A stretch of 64,000 bases of DNA, from positions 1 to 64,000 of the forward strand of contig NZ_JADMJL010000061.1 of NCBI RefSeq assembly GCF_018780585.1. The letters run 5' to 3'. How positions within the stretch are numbered: position 1 is the stretch's first letter; every line of letters begins with the position of its first letter. The translations under genes and the position numbers were made by a program. A model generated the notes under the pieces. The model was not told the origin of the DNA and made no database searches. It saw nothing but the letters and a program-made list of their open reading frames with translations. This document shows positions 59,830 to 64,000 of the stretch, in pieces. This DNA comes from Methyloversatilis discipulorum (GTDB taxonomy: Bacteria; Pseudomonadota; Gammaproteobacteria; Burkholderiales; Rhodocyclaceae).

Positions 59830-60887
59830 AACCCTTTGCTGCCTTACTTCTGCTCGGCCTTTTCACCGCTTCGGCGCAGGCCGCCGACATCGTGCTCGCA
59901 CCGACCCAGATGCAGCGTCTCGGCGTGCGCGAAGCGCTGCCGGTCGAGGCAAAGAGTGCGCTGGCCGCGCCGTGGTCTGCGCGCGTGGTCGCTTCGCCCG
60001 ATGCCGAGTGGGTGGCGACCGCACCGTCCGGCGGCGTGGTCGTGCGGGTACCGGTGGCCGAAGGCCAGCAGGTGACGGCCGGCGCTGTGCTGGCGGAGCT
60101 GCGCAGCGCCGACCTGCCGGACATGGGCGCGTCGCTGTCGCAGGCGCGCACCGCGGCCGAACTGGCGCGCGGCAACCGCGAGCGCGACCGCGCGCTGCAT
60201 GCCGAAGGGCTGATCGCCGAGCGCCGCGTGCGCGAGTCGGAGGCGGCAGCGGCGCAGGCCGACGCCGCGCTGGCCGCCGCACAGTCGCGCTTGCGCCTGA
60301 TGGGGGTGTCGGCGGCCGACGCTTCGGCCGGCCGCATCCAGGTGCGCGCCACGGCCGCTGCGACCGTGCTCGAACGGATGGCGCTGCCCGGTCAGCGCGT
60401 GAACGAGGCGGACCCGCTGCTGCGCCTGGCCGATGCGAACAGGCTCATGCTGGAACTGAACCTGCCGGTCGCTCAGGCGGCGTCGGTGCGCGAGGGCGAC
60501 CTGATCGAGGTCGACGGAAGCGCCGGCAGGGCGCGGGTGACGCAGATAGGCTGGGGCGCGTCGGACGCCACGCAGACCGTGCGCATCCGCGCCGAACTGC
60601 CACCGACGAAGAACGGACTGCGGCCCGGCCAGTGGGTCAAGGTACGTCGCAGCGCGACGGCAGCCGCCGCCTGGTCGGTGCCGGCGGGCGCGCTGCTTCA
60701 TCACGACGGCAGGAGCTGGGTGTTCATGCGCACCGCGCAGGGTTTCCGTGCAGTCGAGGTGCAGGTGCTGTCGCAGGACAGCGCGCAGGCCACCGTCAGC
60801 GGCGCGCTCGACGCGAAGGCCCCGGTCGCGGTCAGCGGGGTGGCGGCGATCAAGGCGGTGTGGCTGGGCCACGGCGGAGCCGAATGA
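59826..60887 (+). CDS. RND efflux periplasmic adaptor (CusB/CzcB-like)
   Basis: The 353-residue protein begins with TTG at 59826, overlapping the previous stop (TTGA), and has a signal peptide (KPFAALLLLGLFTASAQA). A lipoyl-like barrel half (VATAPSGGVVVRVPVAEGQQVTAGAVLAEL), a helical hairpin of about 100 residues and a second lipoyl half with the C-terminal beta-barrel (QVRATAAATVLERMALPGQRVNEADPLLRLAD and LRPGQWVKVRR) follow. It would link pump and outer-membrane channel. No His/Met-rich metal tail is visible. It is part of the divergent efflux operon. Confidence 0.9.
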   Translation: MKPFAALLLLGLFTASAQAADIVLAPTQMQRLGVREALPVEAKSALAAPWSARVVASPDAEWVATAPSGGVVVRVPVAEGQQVTAGAVLAELRSADLPDMGASLSQARTAAELARGNRERDRALHAEGLIAERRVRESEAAAAQADAALAAAQSRLRLMGVSAADASAGRIQVRATAAATVLERMALPGQRVNEADPLLRLADANRLMLELNLPVAQAASVREGDLIEVDGSAGRARVTQIGWGASDATQTVRIRAELPPTKNGLRPGQWVKVRRSATAAAAWSVPAGALLHHDGRSWVFMRTAQGFRAVEVQVLSQDSAQATVSGALDAKAPVAVSGVAAIKAVWLGHGGAE

Positions 60888-63800
60888 TGCTCGACGCCCT
60901 GACCCGCAGCGCGCTCGCGCGCCCGCTGCTGACCGTGCTGGCGGCGCTGCTGCTGATCGCCGCCGGCCTCAATGCGGCGATGAACCTGCCGATCGACGCC
61001 TTCCCCGACGTGTCGGCACCGCAGGTGAAGATCATCGTCAAGCTGCCCGGCATGACGCCGGAAGAGATGGAAACGCGCGTCACCACGCCGATCGAGATCG
61101 AAATGCTGGGCCTGCCGAAGCAGACCATGCTGCGCTCGACCAGCAAGTACGGCCTCACCGACGTCACCATCGATTTCGAGGACGGCACGGATATCTATTG
61201 GGCACGCAACCAGGTGAGCGAGCGGCTGAACGGCATCATGGCCGACCTGCCGCCGGGCCTGACCGGCGGGCTGGCGCCGATCACCACGCCGCTGGGCGAA
61301 ATGTTCATGTTCACGGTCGAAGGCGATCTGCCGATCGCCGAGCGGCGCGCGCTGCTCGACTGGGTGATCCGTCCGGCGCTGCGTACGGTGCGCGGCGTGG
61401 CCGACGTGAACGTGCTGGGCGGCCTGGCCAGCGCCTACGAAGTGGTGCCGGACGCCGCCCGCATGGCCGCCACCGGCATCACGTTGGACGAGCTGCGGTC
61501 CACGCTGGAGCGTTTCAACCGCAACGACGGTGCAGGCCGCATCAACGAAGGCGAGGAAACGCTGCTGGTGCGCGTGCAGGGCCGCCTCACCTCGCTCGAC
61601 GATATCGGCCGTCTGGTCGTGCACGCGACGCCAACCGCTCAGGTGCGGGTGGCCGACGTTGCCGAGGTGAAGCTGGGCGCGCTCACCCGCATGGGCGGCG
61701 TCACCCACAACGGCGAGGGCGAGACGGTGCAGGGCCTGGTGCTCGGCCTGCGCGGCGCCGACGCGCAGCAGGTGGTGGCCGGCGTGCGTGCCCGGCTGGA
61801 GGAAGTGCAGGCGGCGCTGCCTGCCGGTGTGAAGGTGGTGCCCTTCTACGACCGCGGCGAACTGGTGTCGAGCGCCGTCGGCACGGTGTCGAAGGCGCTG
61901 CTGGAAGCGGTGGTGCTGGTCGGCGTGATGCTCTACCTCTTCCTCGGCAATCTGCGCGCCGCGCTGGCCGTGGCCGTGGTGCTGCCGCTGTCGGCGCTGT
62001 GGACCTTCCTGCTGATGCGCCAGTTCGGCCTGTCGGCCAACCTGATGAGCCTGGGGGGACTGTCGATTGCCATCGGCCTGCTGGTCGACGCTGCCGTGGT
62101 GGTGGTCGAGAACGTGGTCGCCCATCTGCACGAGCCGGGCGCCGACCAGCGTCCGCGGCAGCAGGTGGTGCTGGACGCGGTGCGCGAGGTGGCGGTGCCG
62201 ACCACTGCCGGCATCGTCATCATCGCGCTGGTGTTCGTGCCGCTGCTGAGCCTGCAGGGGCTGGAGGGCAAGCTGTTCGCGCCGGTGGCGCTGACCATCG
62301 TGTTTGCGCTGGCCGGTTCGCTGCTGCTGTCGCTGACCGTCATACCGCTGCTGGCGCGGCTCACCTTGAGTGCGAAGTCGCACGCCGATCCCTGGCTGCC
62401 GCGCACGCTCGCCCGGCTTTACGCACCGTTGCTGAAGAAGGCGCTCGCCGCACCGGCGGTGGTGGGCGGCATTGCCGGGCTGCTCGGCGTCGTCGCCGTA
62501 GTGCTGTACATGGGGCTGGGCAAGACCTTCATGCCGACGATGGACGAGGGCAGCCTCATCGTGCAACTGGAGAAACTGCCGTCCATCAGTCTCGATGCGT
62601 CGCTGGCGATCGATACCCAGTTCCAGCGCGCGCTGAAGGAGCGGGTGCCGGAGGCGCTGCAGGTGGTGGCGCGTGCCGGCTCGGACGAGATCGGTCTCGA
62701 TCCGATGGGCTTGAACCAGACGGATACCTTCATCAGCCTGCCGCCGGGCGTCGACAAGCCGGCGATCATCCATCGCATCCGCGAACTGCTGAACGAGTTT
62801 CCGGGCGTGGCCTACGCCTTCACGCAGCCGATCGAAATGCGGGTGTCGGAGATGATTCTCGGTGTGCGCGGTGATCTGGCGATCCGCATCTTCGGCCCGG
62901 ATCTCGACGTGCTGAACCGCAAGGCGGAGGAGATTGCCGAAGTGCTGCGCGCGACACCGGGTGCCGAGGACGTCTTCTTCGTGCGCAACGAAGGCGTGCA
63001 GTACCTGCGCGTCGTGCCTGACAACGACGCGCTGGCGCGTGCCGGACTGGACATCGACACGCTGGCGGCGAGCCTGCGTGCGCAGATCGAGGGCGAGCGG
63101 GTCGGCCTGATCCAGCAGCAGGAGCGGCGCATTCCGCTGCTGGTGCGCGCCAGCGGCAGTACGGCGGCGGCCAACGAACTGGCGCAGATGCCGGTGGCGC
63201 TGCCGGGCAGTGGGCGTATCGCGCTCGGACAGCTCGCGCGCTTCGAGCGCGTCGGCGGGCCGGTGCAGATCAACCGCCAGCTGGGCAGCCGCAACATGGT
63301 GGTGATCGCCAACGTCGGCGGGCGCGATCTGGTCGGCTTCGTCGAGGACGCTCGCGCGCAGGTGCTGCAGAAGGTCGAGCTGCCGCCGGGCTACCGGCTG
63401 ACCTGGGGTGGCGAGTTCGAGAACCAGCAGCGCGCGGCGCAGCGGCTGGCACTGGTGGTGCCGGCGGCGCTGGTGCTCATCTTCCTCATCCTCTACAGCA
63501 CCTTCGATTCGCTGCGCCAGGCTGCGCTGGTGATGGCCAACGTGCCGTTCGCGATGATAGGCGGCGTGTTCGCGCTGGCGCTGTCCGGCGAATACCTGTC
63601 GGTGCCGGCGTCGGTCGGTTTCATCGCGCTGCTCGGCATCGCGGTGCTCAATGGCGTGGTGCTGGTGAGCTATTTCAACCAGTTGCGCGCGACCGGCCTG
63701 TCGATGCTGGACACCGTGGTGCACGGTGCGCAGCGCCGGCTGCGGCCGGTGCTGCTGACGGCGTCAATGGCGGCCCTCGGTCTGGTGCCGCTGCTGTTCG

Positions 63801-63934
63801 CGACCGGGCCCGGTTCGGAAATCCAGCGGCCGCTTGCAATCGTTGTCATTGGCGGCCTGGTTTCTTGTACTGCGTTAACACTGCTGCTGCTGCCCATCCT
63901 GTACAAGCGGTTCGGCGAGCGATCCGCCGCCTGA
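60884..63934 (+). CDS. RND permease of the heavy-metal efflux (CusA/CzcA) type
   Basis: The 1016-residue pump has twelve membrane helices in two halves. Near residue 12 it has LARPLLTVLAALLLIAAG and LPIDAFPDVSAPQVKIIVKLPGM. The porter motif YGLTDVTIDFEDGTDIYWARNQVSERL is typical of the HME group. Helix 4 reads LSIAIGLLVDAAVVVVENV, which is closer to CusA (AxGAMVDAAIVMIEN) than to CzcA (DFGxIVDGA). It would export metal ions using proton flow, in complex with the adaptor and TolC-like partner. Its ATG overlaps the adaptor stop (ATGA). The transported ion is not evident. Confidence 0.92.
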   Translation: MMLDALTRSALARPLLTVLAALLLIAAGLNAAMNLPIDAFPDVSAPQVKIIVKLPGMTPEEMETRVTTPIEIEMLGLPKQTMLRSTSKYGLTDVTIDFEDGTDIYWARNQVSERLNGIMADLPPGLTGGLAPITTPLGEMFMFTVEGDLPIAERRALLDWVIRPALRTVRGVADVNVLGGLASAYEVVPDAARMAATGITLDELRSTLERFNRNDGAGRINEGEETLLVRVQGRLTSLDDIGRLVVHATPTAQVRVADVAEVKLGALTRMGGVTHNGEGETVQGLVLGLRGADAQQVVAGVRARLEEVQAALPAGVKVVPFYDRGELVSSAVGTVSKALLEAVVLVGVMLYLFLGNLRAALAVAVVLPLSALWTFLLMRQFGLSANLMSLGGLSIAIGLLVDAAVVVVENVVAHLHEPGADQRPRQQVVLDAVREVAVPTTAGIVIIALVFVPLLSLQGLEGKLFAPVALTIVFALAGSLLLSLTVIPLLARLTLSAKSHADPWLPRTLARLYAPLLKKALAAPAVVGGIAGLLGVVAVVLYMGLGKTFMPTMDEGSLIVQLEKLPSISLDASLAIDTQFQRALKERVPEALQVVARAGSDEIGLDPMGLNQTDTFISLPPGVDKPAIIHRIRELLNEFPGVAYAFTQPIEMRVSEMILGVRGDLAIRIFGPDLDVLNRKAEEIAEVLRATPGAEDVFFVRNEGVQYLRVVPDNDALARAGLDIDTLAASLRAQIEGERVGLIQQQERRIPLLVRASGSTAAANELAQMPVALPGSGRIALGQLARFERVGGPVQINRQLGSRNMVVIANVGGRDLVGFVEDARAQVLQKVELPPGYRLTWGGEFENQQRAAQRLALVVPAALVLIFLILYSTFDSLRQAALVMANVPFAMIGGVFALALSGEYLSVPASVGFIALLGIAVLNGVVLVSYFNQLRATGLSMLDTVVHGAQRRLRPVLLTASMAALGLVPLLFATGPGSEIQRPLAIVVIGGLVSCTALTLLLLPILYKRFGERSAA

Positions 63935-63946
63935 TGATTTCATTCC

Positions 63947-64000
63947 ATGACTGAATTCCTTGCGCCACAGCGGCGCGCGCTGCCCTTCCTGCTGGTACTT
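63947..64000 (+). CDS. start of a further protein, possibly a second RND permease (partial)
   Basis: Eighteen codons are visible before the window ends: a polar MTEFLAPQRRA followed by a hydrophobic LPFLLVL. The position, 12 bases after the pump gene on the same strand, and the look of the opening fit an additional RND permease. That reading is only a guess from a few residues, and any membrane protein could begin this way. Confidence 0.35.
   Translation, partial: MTEFLAPQRRALPFLLVL

Noticed and set aside
59354-60883. Long N-terminal extension of the RND pump frame through the TolC-like and adaptor genes
   Set aside because: The extension is Arg/Ala-rich shadow sequence. The family N-terminus starts at 60884 with an ATG that overlaps the adaptor stop.

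Overview
The window is high-GC DNA of a betaproteobacterial kind. Supporting signs are a VPEP-type PEP-CTERM protein, a PQQ alcohol dehydrogenase, a complete kdpFABCDE operon and many GTGGGAG-headed REP palindromes. A Rhodocyclales or Methyloversatilis-like methylotroph is my best guess from gene content alone. I see no rRNA, tRNA, CRISPR array, transposase or integrase.

Left end (1-5738): small, mostly hypothetical plus-strand genes, visibly more AT-rich than the rest. The first ones look like integron gene cassettes: an identical GTTAGGCGCC lies at 51-60 and 504-513, and the inverse GCGCCTAAC at 864-872, around single promoterless ORFs. A RelE/ParE-type toxin-antitoxin pair, a DUF1877 protein, a YggL-like protein and a HAD phosphatase follow. 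Next (5823-9398) come a membrane protein, an MgtE-type transporter with CBS domains, and a DGPF protein with an ECF42-type sigma factor.

Minus-strand block (9962-21895): a CorC/TlyC-type protein; kdpF-A-B-C-(35-aa ORF)-D-E for high-affinity K+ uptake and its control; and a lipid cluster of CDP-alcohol phosphotransferase, PlsC-like acyltransferase and CdsA. Plus-strand msrB-msrA encode exported methionine sulfoxide reductases. A second DGPF protein pairs with a VOC protein, and two GGDEF-EAL proteins lie side by side.

Middle (29996-46664): an ATP-grasp protein and a YegD-like Hsp70; a molybdopterin oxidoreductase with a 7Fe ferredoxin and an FprA-type reductase; a VapBC45-like toxin-antitoxin pair; a MocR regulator divergent from a short-chain dehydrogenase; ada-alkB with a nearby AlkA-type glycosylase; fpr; a DGC-domain protein; a PEP-CTERM protein; and a DUF945 protein.

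Right end (47088-64000): a PQQ alcohol dehydrogenase carrying the Asp-Tyr-Asp signature of lanthanide enzymes; four overlapping small genes ending in an orphan S4 protein; a TPR/2OG-oxygenase coupled to a c-di-GMP phosphodiesterase; and an efflux locus. In that locus a response regulator, a spermidine-synthase-like protein and a histidine kinase overlap on the minus strand. They diverge, across a perfect 28-bp palindrome, from a TolC-family protein, a membrane-fusion protein and a CusA/CzcA-type RND pump. A further membrane protein begins at the window edge.
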